Assembly: GCA_021802825.1 (NCBI GenBank)
Contig: JAJZRG010000038.1
Span: 1-38,125, forward strand
Length of the DNA stretch: 38,125 bases
Reading direction: 5' to 3'
DNA from: Chloroflexota bacterium
GTDB lineage: Bacteria; Chloroflexota; Limnocylindria; Limnocylindrales; CSP1-4
Under the pieces are notes generated by a model, which did not search any database, was not told where the DNA came from, and saw only the letters and a list, made by a program, of their open reading frames with translations. Positions 1 to 7,675 of the stretch are shown piece after piece (the first letter of the stretch is position 1; every line of letters starts with the position of its first letter). The translations under genes and the position numbers were made by a program.

Positions 1-1
1 G

Positions 2-1954
2 ACAGGGCTGCTCGATGTCCTCATCATCCTCAACATCACCCTTTCGCTGACCGTGCTGCTGGTCAGCCTCAACGTCCGGGAGCCGCTCGAGTTCGGGGCC
101 TTCCCGCCGCTGCTGCTGCTGGCAACCCTGTTCCGCCTGGGCCTCAACGTGTCGGCGGCGCGGCTCATCCTTCTCGAAGCCCATGCCGGCGACGTCATCA
201 ACGCGTTCGGCAACGTCGTGGTCGGAGGCAACACGATCGTCGGTGTGGTCGTGTTCCTGATCCTCGTGATCATCCAGTTCGTGGTCATCACCAACGGTGC
301 GGGCCGTGTCAGCGAGGTGTCGGCCCGGTTCACGCTCGACGCGATGCCCGGTAAGCAGATGAGCATCGACGCGGACCTCAATGCCGGCCTGATCACAGCC
401 GAGGAGGCTCGGCACCGGCGTCGTGCGATCGAGCGCGAGGCGGACTTCTACGGCGCGATGGACGGGGCCAGCAAGTTCGTCAAGGGCGACGCCATCGCGG
501 CCATCGTCATCATCATCGTCAACATCGTGGGCGGGCTGACCATCGGCGTCGTCCAGATGGGCTTCGACGTCGGGGACGCCATCAACCGGTACAGCGTGCT
601 GACGGTCGGCGAGGGACTGGTCAGCCAGATCGGCGCCCTCCTGATGTCCGTCGCAACCGGCTTCCTGGTGACCCGGGGCAGTTCGGACGACGGCCTGGGT
701 TCCGATCTCGCCGGCTCCCTGCTCGCCTGGCCCAGGCTGTTCACCGTCACCGGCGGGGTGCTCGTCCTCATCGGCATCGTGCCCGGCTTCCCGACGCCGG
801 TGCTGATGGCGTCCGGCCTGTCGGTGGCTGGCCTCGGCCTGCTTCTCTCGAGGCGGTCTCCCAGGACAACAATCATCGAATCGCCGCCGCTCACGCTCCC
901 CGCTCCGGCCGAGGTCGCCAACGAGGGCGTCCGGCTCGAGACTCTCGAGCTGGAGCTGGGCTACGGCCTCATCGGGCTCGTTGATGCCTCCGACGGCATC
1001 AACGGCGGCCTCGTGGAGCGCATCGGGCTCGTCAGGCGTCAGATCGCAGCGGAACTGGGGCTCCCAGTGCCGACGGTTCGCATCCGCGACGACATCGCGC
1101 TCGAGCCCGACGTGTATGTCATCCGGCTGCGCGGCGCCGAGATCGCCCGCGGGCGGCTGGACCCCGCACGCCTGCTGGCAATGGTCTCGGCTGGCGGGGA
1201 GATGGCGATCGACGGGACGCCCACGACCGAGCCGGTGTTCGGGATGCCGGCCGCCTGGATCGCCTATCCGGACCGCGAGCGGGCGGATGCCCTTGGCTAC
1301 ACGATCGTGGACCCAGCCTCCGTCCTCGCTACGCACCTTGCGGAAACGATCCGCCGGCACGCCCACGAGATCCTCGGGCGTCACGAGACGCACCAAATGC
1401 TGGAACGGGTCAAGACCGAGCAGCCGACCCTCATCGAAGAGCTGATCCCGGCGATCGTGAGCGTCGGGGAGGTCCAGAAGGTGCTCCAGGGCCTGCTCGA
1501 GGAGCGCATCTCCATCCGCGACCTGGCCACGATCTGCGAAGCGATCGGCGACGCCGCACGCACGACCAGGGAACCCCTGCTGCTAACCGAGGCTGTCCGC
1601 CACGCGCTGGCGCGGTCCATCTCCTCGCGTTACCGCGCCTCCGACGGGACGCTCCATGCCGTCGCGCTGGCTCCGGGTCTCGATACCCGCCTGGGCAGCG
1701 CCCTCGTGGTCCAGCCGGGATACCTCGGCCTGGATCTTGCCGCGGCGGAAGCGCGCAGCCTCCTTGATGCCGTGGACCGCGAGGTCAACGGACTCACGGC
1801 CCTGGGGTACGAGCCCGTGCTGCTGTGCACCAGCCGAATTCGACGAGCCATGCGCGGACTCACCGAGCGGCGCTTTCCGCGGCTGTGCGTGCTTGCCTAC
1901 GAAGAGATCGCGCCGAGCATCCCTGTCGATGTCCGCGCCCAGGTGGAGGCCTGA
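2..1954 (+). CDS. flhA: Flagellar export gate protein FlhA (5' partial)
   Basis: FlhA is the nonameric inner-membrane export gate of the flagellar type III secretion system; its cytoplasmic domain docks chaperone-substrate complexes. The reading frame is open from the window edge, so about 40 N-terminal residues are missing (650 residues visible; the family is usually about 690). The visible part starts inside a transmembrane helix, followed by the conserved FPPLLLLATLFRLGLNVS segment and the cytoplasmic FHIPEP loop (TLDAMPGKQMSIDADLNAG, then EADFYGAMDGASKFVKGDAI). More transmembrane helices follow to about visible residue 290, then a long soluble C-terminal domain. The next gene starts 3 bases after its stop, so it heads the visible flagellar operon. 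The family is certain. Confidence 0.97.
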   Translation, partial: TGLLDVLIILNITLSLTVLLVSLNVREPLEFGAFPPLLLLATLFRLGLNVSAARLILLEAHAGDVINAFGNVVVGGNTIVGVVVFLILVIIQFVVITNGAGRVSEVSARFTLDAMPGKQMSIDADLNAGLITAEEARHRRRAIEREADFYGAMDGASKFVKGDAIAAIVIIIVNIVGGLTIGVVQMGFDVGDAINRYSVLTVGEGLVSQIGALLMSVATGFLVTRGSSDDGLGSDLAGSLLAWPRLFTVTGGVLVLIGIVPGFPTPVLMASGLSVAGLGLLLSRRSPRTTIIESPPLTLPAPAEVANEGVRLETLELELGYGLIGLVDASDGINGGLVERIGLVRRQIAAELGLPVPTVRIRDDIALEPDVYVIRLRGAEIARGRLDPARLLAMVSAGGEMAIDGTPTTEPVFGMPAAWIAYPDRERADALGYTIVDPASVLATHLAETIRRHAHEILGRHETHQMLERVKTEQPTLIEELIPAIVSVGEVQKVLQGLLEERISIRDLATICEAIGDAARTTREPLLLTEAVRHALARSISSRYRASDGTLHAVALAPGLDTRLGSALVVQPGYLGLDLAAAEARSLLDAVDREVNGLTALGYEPVLLCTSRIRRAMRGLTERRFPRLCVLAYEEIAPSIPVDVRAQVEA

Positions 1955-1957
1955 TCG

Positions 1958-2227
1958 GTGGAGCTGCTTGTCGCGATGTGGTCGGTTCGCCTGGCTGCCG
2001 TCGCCGCCGTCGCCGTCGGCATGGCCTCCGTCTCGGCCGGGACGCCTCCGCTCGAGGTCGCAGTACGGGCGGTGGGAGTCGCCGCGGCCTTCACGACCGG
2101 CGGTCGGATGTTGCTGGGTCGGCTCGAACCGCCCGAACGGCGAATCAGCCGCCTCCTGGCAAGCCGCACCACCCGCGCCGGCAAGAGGAACACCGCCCCC
2201 GTCGCTCGCAAGGGAGATGAGCGGTGA
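1958..2227 (+). CDS. Small membrane protein between flhA and fliA
   Basis: I do not recognise this 89-residue protein. It starts with GTG 3 bases after the flhA stop, and its TGA overlaps the start of fliA. Codon third positions are G/C-rich as in the neighbouring genes, which supports real coding. Residues about 6-27 and 33-52 are hydrophobic (AVAAVAVGMASVSA; a second weaker stretch), followed by a basic, Arg-rich tail, so it may sit in the membrane with a cytoplasmic tail. Many bacteria have flhF and flhG in this position; this protein has no GTPase or ATPase motif and is far too short to be either. A flagellar role is inferred only from position. Confidence 0.65.
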   Translation: MELLVAMWSVRLAAVAAVAVGMASVSAGTPPLEVAVRAVGVAAAFTTGGRMLLGRLEPPERRISRLLASRTTRAGKRNTAPVARKGDER

Positions 2228-3114
2228 TGCTCCCGCACGAGCAGCCGATGCCCGCTCACCCCTCGTTCGCGTTCACCCCGGACGGCGTGCCGCCTGCTGG
2301 CCGAGCCCAGCCCGGGGAACCGGTGCGCGTGCCCATCGCTCCCGCCACCCGGCCCAGGCATGAGCCGTTCGACGCCGGCACGCCGCGCGAGGTCCTGATC
2401 GAACGGTACGCCCACCTGGTCAAGTACGTCGTCGGGCGGCTGGGGGCCACCGTGACCGGGGTATTCGATCGGGACGATGCGCTCCAGGTCGGCACGCTCG
2501 GTCTGCTCGACGCCATCGACCGGTACAGCCCGGCATCGGCCGCCTCGTTCGAGTCATATGCCATCACGAGGATCCGGGGCTCCGTCCTGGATGCGGTGCG
2601 GAGCCTTGATGTCGTCGGACGTGCTGGCCGGGAGGCGGGCCGGGCGATCGCGGACGCGATCCGGGACCTGACCGTGGAACTCGACCGCATGCCCGAGGAC
2701 ACCGAGGTCGCCGGGCGACTGGGCATCAGCCTCGCCCGATATCGCGACCGGCTGCGGACAGCAAGCGTGGTGACCGTCTCGCTGAGCGAGCAGCGGCAAC
2801 GGGACGAGGAGGAGGGCGCGGACCTTGCCGAGCGGGTGGCCGACCCTGCGGCGGTCGATCCCGAGGCCGCCGCGGTCACGGCAGATCTCGTCGTCAGCCT
2901 CGCTGCCGAGATCAGGACCCTTGTCCCCCGGCAGCAGCTCGTGCTGTCGCTCTACTACAGCGATGGCCTGACCTTCCGCGAGATCGGGGAGGTCCTTGGT
3001 GTGGCCGAGTCCAGGGTCTGCCAGATCCACACCGAGATCGTGCTTGCCCTGCGGGGGCGTCTCCTGGACCCGGACAGCGTGCGACGGATCGGAAAACGAG
3101 GTGGGCGGCAATGA
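2224..3114 (+). CDS. fliA: Sigma-28 (FliA/WhiG family) RNA polymerase sigma factor
   Basis: Sigma-28 directs RNA polymerase to late flagellar promoters and is held inactive by FlgM until the hook is complete. The protein has about 296 residues, with a 55-residue Pro-rich N-terminal lead longer than usual. Region 2 lies at about 57-125 (YAHLVKYVVGRL, DALQVGTLGLLDAIDRY, FESYAITRIRGSVLDAVRS), region 3 at about 130-200, and region 4 with its helix-turn-helix at about 225-275 (LVLSLYYSDGLTFREIGEVL, then SRVCQIHTE). The start is GTG 2224 or ATG 2227; both overlap the previous stop. Its TGA overlaps the ATG of the next gene. Four matching promoter candidates in this window are its likely targets. 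Confidence 0.94.
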   Translation: MMLPHEQPMPAHPSFAFTPDGVPPAGRAQPGEPVRVPIAPATRPRHEPFDAGTPREVLIERYAHLVKYVVGRLGATVTGVFDRDDALQVGTLGLLDAIDRYSPASAASFESYAITRIRGSVLDAVRSLDVVGRAGREAGRAIADAIRDLTVELDRMPEDTEVAGRLGISLARYRDRLRTASVVTVSLSEQRQRDEEEGADLAERVADPAAVDPEAAAVTADLVVSLAAEIRTLVPRQQLVLSLYYSDGLTFREIGEVLGVAESRVCQIHTEIVLALRGRLLDPDSVRRIGKRGGRQ

Positions 3115-3830
3115 TCAGGGGCTTCTACACGTCTTTGTCCAGCATCCTCGCGTCGATGACCCGCCAGTCGATCGTCGCCGACAACCTCGCCAACCTGGAC
3201 ACCGTGGGGTTCCATCAGTCCCGTTCCGCCACGACCGACTTCGGGCTCGAGCTCGCGTCGTCCGCCGGCTTGCCGGCGGAACCCATCGGACGCTTGGGAA
3301 CCGCGGTCATCGCGACGGCCCTCACCCTGGACCGCGCCCAGGGTCCGCTGGAGCAGACCGGGCGTCCGACCGACCTGGCGATCGAGGGTGACGGTCTGTT
3401 CGTCGTCGCCACGCCGGGCGGTCTCGCCGGGAGCCGGGCGGGCAACTTCGCCGTGGATGCTGGCGGGCTGCTCGTGACGGGTGCGGGATATCCCGTCCTG
3501 GACACCGCCGGCCGCCCGATCGCCGTGGTCGGGGAGGTGACGGTGGCGCCGGATGGGACCGTCTCCGGCACGAGACAGCGGATCGCCCTCGTCGGCTGGC
3601 CGTCCGGAGCGACGGTTCGCATGGGCGAGGGACTTGTCGCCCTGGCAAGCTCGCTCACCCCTGCGACCGGGTCGATCCGGCAGGGGGTGCTGGAGCGGAG
3701 CAACACGGACGTCGCGGAGGCGATGACGGATCTCGTCGGTCTGCAGCGCCACCTCGGACTGTCGTCCCGCGCGCTCTCGATCCAGGACGAGACCCTCGCC
3801 GACGCCGTGCAGCTCGGCAGGCTGCGATGA
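3111..3830 (+). CDS. Flagellar rod/hook basal-body protein (FlgF/FlgG family)
   Basis: This axial protein forms part of the rod that links basal body to hook and is exported through the FlhA gate. Length is 239 residues, nearer FlgF than FlgG (about 260). The N-terminal rod motif is clear (QSIVADNLANLDTVGFHQSR), as is the central signature PTDLAIEGDGLFVV at about residues 86-99 and the C-terminal D0-type segment from about 205 (LERSNTDVAEAMTDLVGLQR). The start ATG overlaps the fliA stop (ATGA). FlgF and FlgG cannot be separated with confidence by eye; only one paralogue is seen here, so the partner must lie elsewhere. Confidence 0.88.
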   Translation: MIRGFYTSLSSILASMTRQSIVADNLANLDTVGFHQSRSATTDFGLELASSAGLPAEPIGRLGTAVIATALTLDRAQGPLEQTGRPTDLAIEGDGLFVVATPGGLAGSRAGNFAVDAGGLLVTGAGYPVLDTAGRPIAVVGEVTVAPDGTVSGTRQRIALVGWPSGATVRMGEGLVALASSLTPATGSIRQGVLERSNTDVAEAMTDLVGLQRHLGLSSRALSIQDETLADAVQLGRLR

Positions 3831-3874
3831 GCGGTGACCCGATGAGCTTCCACCGCCGGGCCCAATCAGGATCC

Positions 3875-3903
3875 TCAATCCTCGGGCCGTTCCGGCCGAC
3901 TCC
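3875..3903 (+). promoter_or_regulatory. Candidate sigma-28 promoter for flgMNKL
   Basis: The -35 element is TCAAT at 3875-3879 and the -10 element CCGACTCC at 3896-3903, separated by 16 bases. Spacing equals that of the fliD and HD-GYP promoters in this window (TCAAG-N16-CCGATACC); the -10 differs from theirs at two positions. Predicted start of transcription is near 3910, leaving an 18-base leader that holds the GGAGGAG ribosome binding site of flgM. A sigma-28 promoter before flgM is common in other bacteria. It is the weakest of the four candidates. Confidence 0.45.
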
Positions 3904-3927
3904 ATGGATGTACTCCGGAGGAGCCAG

Positions 3928-4236
3928 ATGAAGATCGATGATCCGATGCCCGGCGCGCTCGTGCCCGGTCAGGTCGGACGCCCTGCCCCGTCAGCCCGCC
4001 CCGCGGTTGCCCGTGCCACGGCCCGCGACGCGATGGGACCGGACGGTACGGCACCGGCCGCCACCGTGGAGCTGTCGATGCGTGCCCAGGAGCTGCACGC
4101 CGCCCTGCGAGCGGTCCGTGCGGCGGGCGATGTCCGGACCGAGATCGTCGACGACGTTCGTCGACGTCTCGCGGACGGCCGCTACCGGCTCGATGCCGAG
4201 GCCATCGCACGCAGCGTTCTGGATCGGCGAGCATGA
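3928..4236 (+). CDS. flgM: Anti-sigma-28 factor FlgM
   Basis: FlgM binds sigma-28 and is exported once the hook is finished, which releases the sigma factor. The start chosen is ATG 3928 because GGAGGAG lies 4 bases upstream (3917-3923) and the protein then begins MKIDDPM, the usual FlgM opening; an in-frame ATG at 3904 has no such site. The protein has 102 residues: a disordered Pro/Ala-rich first half, then the sigma-binding helices from about residue 48 (VELSMRAQELHAALRAVRAA, then VRTEIVDDVRRRLADGRYRL and DAEAIARSVL), which match the FlgM C-terminal pattern well. The stop overlaps the flgN start (ATGA). Confidence 0.9.
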   Translation: MKIDDPMPGALVPGQVGRPAPSARPAVARATARDAMGPDGTAPAATVELSMRAQELHAALRAVRAAGDVRTEIVDDVRRRLADGRYRLDAEAIARSVLDRRA

Positions 4237-4637
4237 ACGGGCAACGCGTCCCCGGGCAACCGGTCGGAGGCGACCCGTGGGAGACGCTGCGGCAGGTCGC
4301 GGAGACGCTCGAGGCGGTTGCGGCGGCCGTCATAGACCACGATCGAGACCGCCTCGACTGCGCCAACGAGCACGCGCGGGAGCTCCTCGGGACACTGGCC
4401 GCGCAGGTTGGCGAGATCGAGGAAGCAGGGATCCCGTTCCCGGTCGACGGGCGAGCCGCCTTGCTGGCCCACGGCCTGCATGACGCAGTCCGGCGCAACT
4501 CGGTGCTGATCGAGCGAGCCTGGGCGATGGATGCCGCGACCACGCGGCTGCTGCTCAGCCTCGGCCGAGCAGCGGCGGATTCCCCGGCTGGGGTCTATGC
4601 TCCGAGCCCCGTCCTGAGCATCGAGCGGAGCGCCTGA
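4233..4637 (+). CDS. flgN: FlgN-like export chaperone for FlgK/FlgL
   Basis: FlgN-type chaperones hold the hook-filament junction proteins unfolded and deliver them to FlhA. This 134-residue protein is mainly helical (LRQVAETLEAVAAAVIDHDR; ANEHARELLGTLAAQVGEIE; VRRNSVLIERAWAMDAATTR) and has the FlgN size. Primary sequence is weakly conserved in this family, so the call rests on length, helical pattern and the position flgM-flgN-flgK-flgL, which is the standard order. Its start overlaps the flgM stop and flgK begins 1 base after its stop, so translation is probably coupled. Confidence 0.75.
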   Translation: MNGQRVPGQPVGGDPWETLRQVAETLEAVAAAVIDHDRDRLDCANEHARELLGTLAAQVGEIEEAGIPFPVDGRAALLAHGLHDAVRRNSVLIERAWAMDAATTRLLLSLGRAAADSPAGVYAPSPVLSIERSA

Positions 4638-4638
4638 C

Positions 4639-6048
4639 ATGAGCTCCGCCTGGTTCGGCCTGAACACGGCGTTGCGCGGCCTGGTTGCGAGCCAGGTGAT
4701 GATGGACATCGCGGCCCACAACACCGCCAACGCCAACACCGCGGGATATTCGCGGCAGCGCGTCGGGCTGGTGGCCTCGGCCCCCTTCTCCTACCCGGCC
4801 TTCAATCGCAGCGGGACGCCCGGTCAGGTGGGAACCGGCGTCTCGGTCGCCACCATCACCCGGGTCCGCGACGCGTTCCTGGACCTCCAGCTCCGCGGGC
4901 AGATCCAGCTCGAAGGCGCCTGGACGTCCCGGCGCGACGAACTGGCCAAGGTCGAGACCATCTTCCCGGAGCCCGACGCGTCGGGTCTGGGCAGCACTAT
5001 GGGACGCTTCTGGGACGTGTGGCAGGATCTCGCGGTCGATCCCTCCTCATCGGCGGCCCGGGCCGGCGTCTTGGAAGCGGCCGCCACACTGGTCAGCCGC
5101 TTCAACCGGGACGCCGTCCAGCTCAACACCATCGCCGACGGCATCGACTACCAGGTTGGCCAGGACGTCGCCTCGATCAACGACCTCGCCAAGAGGATCG
5201 CCGTCCTCAACGCGCAGATCCAGCGGGTGCGCGTCACGGGCGACCATCCCAACGACCTCGAGGACCAGCGTGATGCGCTGCTCGACGAACTGGCGGCGAT
5301 CGTCCCGGTGACGCTCCAGCCGGAGAGCGACGGGACGGTCACCGTGCTGATCGGGGGAACGGACCTGGTCACGCGCGCCGTCGCGCGGCCGATGACCACG
5401 GTTCTCGACACCTCGGGCCACCCGGCTCCGTCCTGGACGGATGGTTCGGCCGTCACCCTCGGAGAAGCGCGACTGGGGAGCCTGCTGTCCGTGAGGGACG
5501 TCCAGCTGGCTGGCTACCGGGCAGACCTCGACACCCTCGCGTCCACGATCGCCGACGCCGTGAACGCGCTACACGCGACCGGCTTCGACGCCTATGGTGC
5601 CGCCGGCGGCGCGTTCTTCACGTACACGGCCGGCGACGCGGCGGGCACGCTCGCGGTGGCCGGGACGCTTGCCGCCGACCCGCGTCTGCTGGCCGCGGCC
5701 GGGGCCACCGGGCAGCCGGGCAACGGGGCCATCTCGGGGGCCATCGCCGACCTTCGCTCGGCGCGGCTGTTCGCTGGCGGGACCCAGACAGCGGCCGACG
5801 CCTATGCCGGCCTGATCGGGCAGATCGGAAGCGACGCCCGCCAGGCGATCGAGATGGCCCGCAACCAAGCCCTCGTAACGGATCACCTTCGCCAACGGCG
5901 CGAGTCAACGAGTGGCGTGTCGCTCGACGAGGAGGCGGCCGACATGATCCGCTTCCAGCACTCGTACCAGGCTGCCGCCCGGGTGATCTCCGCGGTCGAT
6001 GAGATGCTCGACACCCTGATCAACCGGACCGGCATGGTCGGGCGATAG
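4639..6048 (+). CDS. flgK: Hook-filament junction protein FlgK (HAP1)
   Basis: FlgK forms the first junction ring between hook and filament. The 469-residue protein has the conserved N-terminus (FGLNTALRGLVASQVMMDIA, then HNTANANTAGYSRQRV at about residues 29-44) and the matching C-terminal coiled segment (SGVSLDEEAADMIRFQHSY, then AARVISAVDEMLDTLINRTG), which pair as the D0/D1 core. The middle (about 230-390) is the variable surface part. It is shorter than the enterobacterial protein (about 550) but similar to many other bacteria. It belongs to the tight flgM-flgN-flgK-flgL unit. Confidence 0.96.
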   Translation: MSSAWFGLNTALRGLVASQVMMDIAAHNTANANTAGYSRQRVGLVASAPFSYPAFNRSGTPGQVGTGVSVATITRVRDAFLDLQLRGQIQLEGAWTSRRDELAKVETIFPEPDASGLGSTMGRFWDVWQDLAVDPSSSAARAGVLEAAATLVSRFNRDAVQLNTIADGIDYQVGQDVASINDLAKRIAVLNAQIQRVRVTGDHPNDLEDQRDALLDELAAIVPVTLQPESDGTVTVLIGGTDLVTRAVARPMTTVLDTSGHPAPSWTDGSAVTLGEARLGSLLSVRDVQLAGYRADLDTLASTIADAVNALHATGFDAYGAAGGAFFTYTAGDAAGTLAVAGTLAADPRLLAAAGATGQPGNGAISGAIADLRSARLFAGGTQTAADAYAGLIGQIGSDARQAIEMARNQALVTDHLRQRRESTSGVSLDEEAADMIRFQHSYQAAARVISAVDEMLDTLINRTGMVGR

Positions 6049-6060
6049 GAGGACGCCACG

Positions 6061-6945
6061 ATGCGGATCACGAACCGGATGCTCCACGACCGAGCCCTCG
6101 CCAATCTCGGCCGGAACGTCGAGGCGCTGGCGCGGGTCCAGGACCAGACAGCGTCCATGCGTCGGCTGTTGCGGCCGTCGGATGGCCCCACCGACGTGCG
6201 CTTCGCCGTGAAGGCGGCGGACGTCAACGACGCGATCCGGCAGTACCAGGCGAACGTTGCCGGGGCGCTCCGCGGGGTCTCGGCGGCAGACGCGGCGCTG
6301 GGCTCCGTGGGCGACCTCCTCCAGCGCACGCGGGAGCTGGCCATCCAGGGCGCGAACGGGACGCTGTCACCCGAGAACCGGCGTCACATCGCCCTCGAGG
6401 TCGAGGAGCTGACCCGCCAGGTGGTTGTCCACTCGAGCGCCCGGGTGGGCGACCAGTACCTGTTCAGCGGGTTCCAGACCGATACCGCACCGTACGCGCC
6501 GCCTCCGGCCGGGACGGCCGTTGTGGGACCGTACCTGGGCGACGCCGGCGAGCTCATCGCGCGCATCGGTCCCGGCAGCCAGGTCGCCGTCAACGTCAGC
6601 GGGGACGTGGTGTTCGGGCCGGCGTTGGCCGCCCTGGCCCAGCTCCACGGCGAGCTGGTGGGCGGCAACGCGGTGTCCGCCGGCACGATAGCCCTCCTCG
6701 ATGCCGGACAGAACGCCGTCCTTACCGGGCGCTCCGTGCTCGGGGCGCGCCAGAATCGCCTGGAGGTGACGGCGGGCGCGCTCGACGAACTGCTGCTGGC
6801 GTCCCAGGCACGCCTGTCCGAACTCGTCGACGTCGACCTGACCGAGGCGATCACGGAGCTCGGACAGCGCGAGGCGGTCTACCGGGCCGCGATCGAGGTC
6901 AACGCTCGGGTGCTCCAGGTCAGCCTGATCGACCGGTTGCAGTGA
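6061..6945 (+). CDS. flgL: Hook-filament junction protein FlgL (HAP3)
   Basis: FlgL forms the second junction ring, onto which flagellin polymerises. The 294-residue protein begins MRITNRMLHDRALANLGRN, the typical FlgL opening, and has the flagellin-like N-terminal helix pair (LGSVGDLLQRTRELAIQGAN) and QYLFSGFQTDTAPY at about residues 134-147. The C-terminal helices end in VNARVLQVSLIDRLQ. A strong TAGGAGG ribosome site sits just upstream of ATG 6061. Its TGA overlaps the GTG start of fliW. Confidence 0.94.
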   Translation: MRITNRMLHDRALANLGRNVEALARVQDQTASMRRLLRPSDGPTDVRFAVKAADVNDAIRQYQANVAGALRGVSAADAALGSVGDLLQRTRELAIQGANGTLSPENRRHIALEVEELTRQVVVHSSARVGDQYLFSGFQTDTAPYAPPPAGTAVVGPYLGDAGELIARIGPGSQVAVNVSGDVVFGPALAALAQLHGELVGGNAVSAGTIALLDAGQNAVLTGRSVLGARQNRLEVTAGALDELLLASQARLSELVDVDLTEAITELGQREAVYRAAIEVNARVLQVSLIDRLQ

Positions 6946-7337
6946 GAGCGGTGGGTGTCGTGATCGATCAGCCCGAACGGATCCTCGAGTTTCCCCTGGG
7001 TTTCGTGGGGCTGCCCGATGAGACGGGCTTCACGCTGCGCAGCGACCCGACCTCGGGTGTCGCGGCCCTGTGCTCGACGCGGCCCGGCGGGCTCGAGTTC
7101 TACGCGGTGCCGGTCGACCGTGCCCGGCCCGGGCTGCGCACCGTGCTCGTGGACGCGGGCCATGCGAGCGCGGACGACCTCGTCCTGGTCCTGCTCTCCG
7201 TCCACGGGGATCCGCCGGTGCTGACGGCCAACCTAGCCGGGCCGATCATCGTGGATGTGCGCGCGGGGATCGGCCGGCAGCTCGTGCTCGAGGGGGACGA
7301 CTTCCCCCTCCGGGCGCCGCTCTCCACCCAGAGCTGA
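6942..7337 (+). CDS. fliW: Flagellar assembly factor FliW
   Basis: In the well-studied Bacillus system FliW binds either flagellin or CsrA; free FliW removes CsrA from flagellin mRNA. The protein has 131 residues and the FliW pattern: an N-terminal RILEFPLGFVGLPDETGFTL and the C-terminal family signature LTANLAGPIIVDVRAGIGRQ followed by LVLEGDDFPLRAPL. The start is GTG 6942 overlapping the flgL stop; a later GTG at 6960 is possible. It is followed 5 bases later by csrA and then by flagellin, the same neighbourhood as in Firmicutes, which supports the same regulatory switch. Confidence 0.93.
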   Translation: MRAVGVVIDQPERILEFPLGFVGLPDETGFTLRSDPTSGVAALCSTRPGGLEFYAVPVDRARPGLRTVLVDAGHASADDLVLVLLSVHGDPPVLTANLAGPIIVDVRAGIGRQLVLEGDDFPLRAPLSTQS

Positions 7338-7342
7338 CGCCG

Positions 7343-7564
7343 ATGCTCGTCCTCACGCGTCGCGAGGGTCAGGTCCTCCGGATCGGCGATGCCATCGAGA
7401 TCCACGTCCTGCGGGTGGACGGCGACCGGGTGTCGATCGGCATCGTCGCCCCGCCGAGTGTGCGTGTCCTGCGTGGGGAGCTCGTCGACGCCGTGTCCGA
7501 CGAGGTCCGGCACGCCGCCGCCCGCGGAGGCGAGGTCCGGGAACTCATCGAGCCGTGGGGCTGA
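7343..7564 (+). CDS. csrA: Translational regulator CsrA
   Basis: CsrA is a small dimeric RNA-binding protein that recognises GGA in hairpin loops and blocks ribosome binding. The protein has 73 residues. It begins MLVLTRREGQVLRIGDAIEI and contains the RNA-contact residues: Leu4, Arg6 and Arg44 (in SVRVLRGELVD) are all present at the canonical positions. A C-terminal helix and tail of about 20 residues extend beyond the core, where FliW is known to bind CsrA in Bacillus. The gene lies between fliW and the flagellin leader, which carries two candidate CsrA sites. Confidence 0.95.
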   Translation: MLVLTRREGQVLRIGDAIEIHVLRVDGDRVSIGIVAPPSVRVLRGELVDAVSDEVRHAAARGGEVRELIEPWG

Positions 7565-7572
7565 TCCGCCCT

Positions 7573-7600
7573 TCAGGCGCGCACGATCCCGGCCGATACC
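7573..7600 (+). promoter_or_regulatory. Candidate sigma-28 promoter for flagellin
   Basis: TCAGG at 7573-7577 and CCGATACC at 7593-7600 are separated by 15 bases. The -10 element is identical to that of fliD and the HD-GYP gene in this window and resembles the classical GCCGATAA. The predicted transcription start is near 7607, giving a leader of about 69 bases. It starts 8 bases after the csrA stop, so flagellin is probably transcribed both from here and by read-through. Confidence 0.65.
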
Positions 7601-7605
7601 CATGG

Positions 7606-7667
7606 CGACGGACATTCGTCCGTCGGCGGCAGGGATGCCGCCACCGAGATCCAAGGCTGGGAGGCCT
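7606..7667 (+). promoter_or_regulatory. Flagellin mRNA leader with two candidate CsrA-binding hairpins
   Basis: Three hairpins are visible. The first (7606-7625) is an 8-bp perfect stem with an ATTC loop at the predicted 5' end. The second (7625-7642) is a 7-bp perfect stem, GGCGGCA/TGCCGCC, with loop GGGA; bases 7630-7637 read CAGGGATG and match the CsrA core CANGGANG exactly. The first two share base 7625, so they may compete at that pair. The third (7654-7667) has a 4-bp stem AGGC/GCCT and a 6-base loop TGGGAG; its GGA at 7660-7662 lies within the GGGAGG ribosome site (7659-7664) of fliC. One upstream site plus one site over the ribosome binding site is the arrangement known for hag in Bacillus subtilis. 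Binding itself is inferred. Confidence 0.65.
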
Positions 7668-7675
7668 GATCTGCA

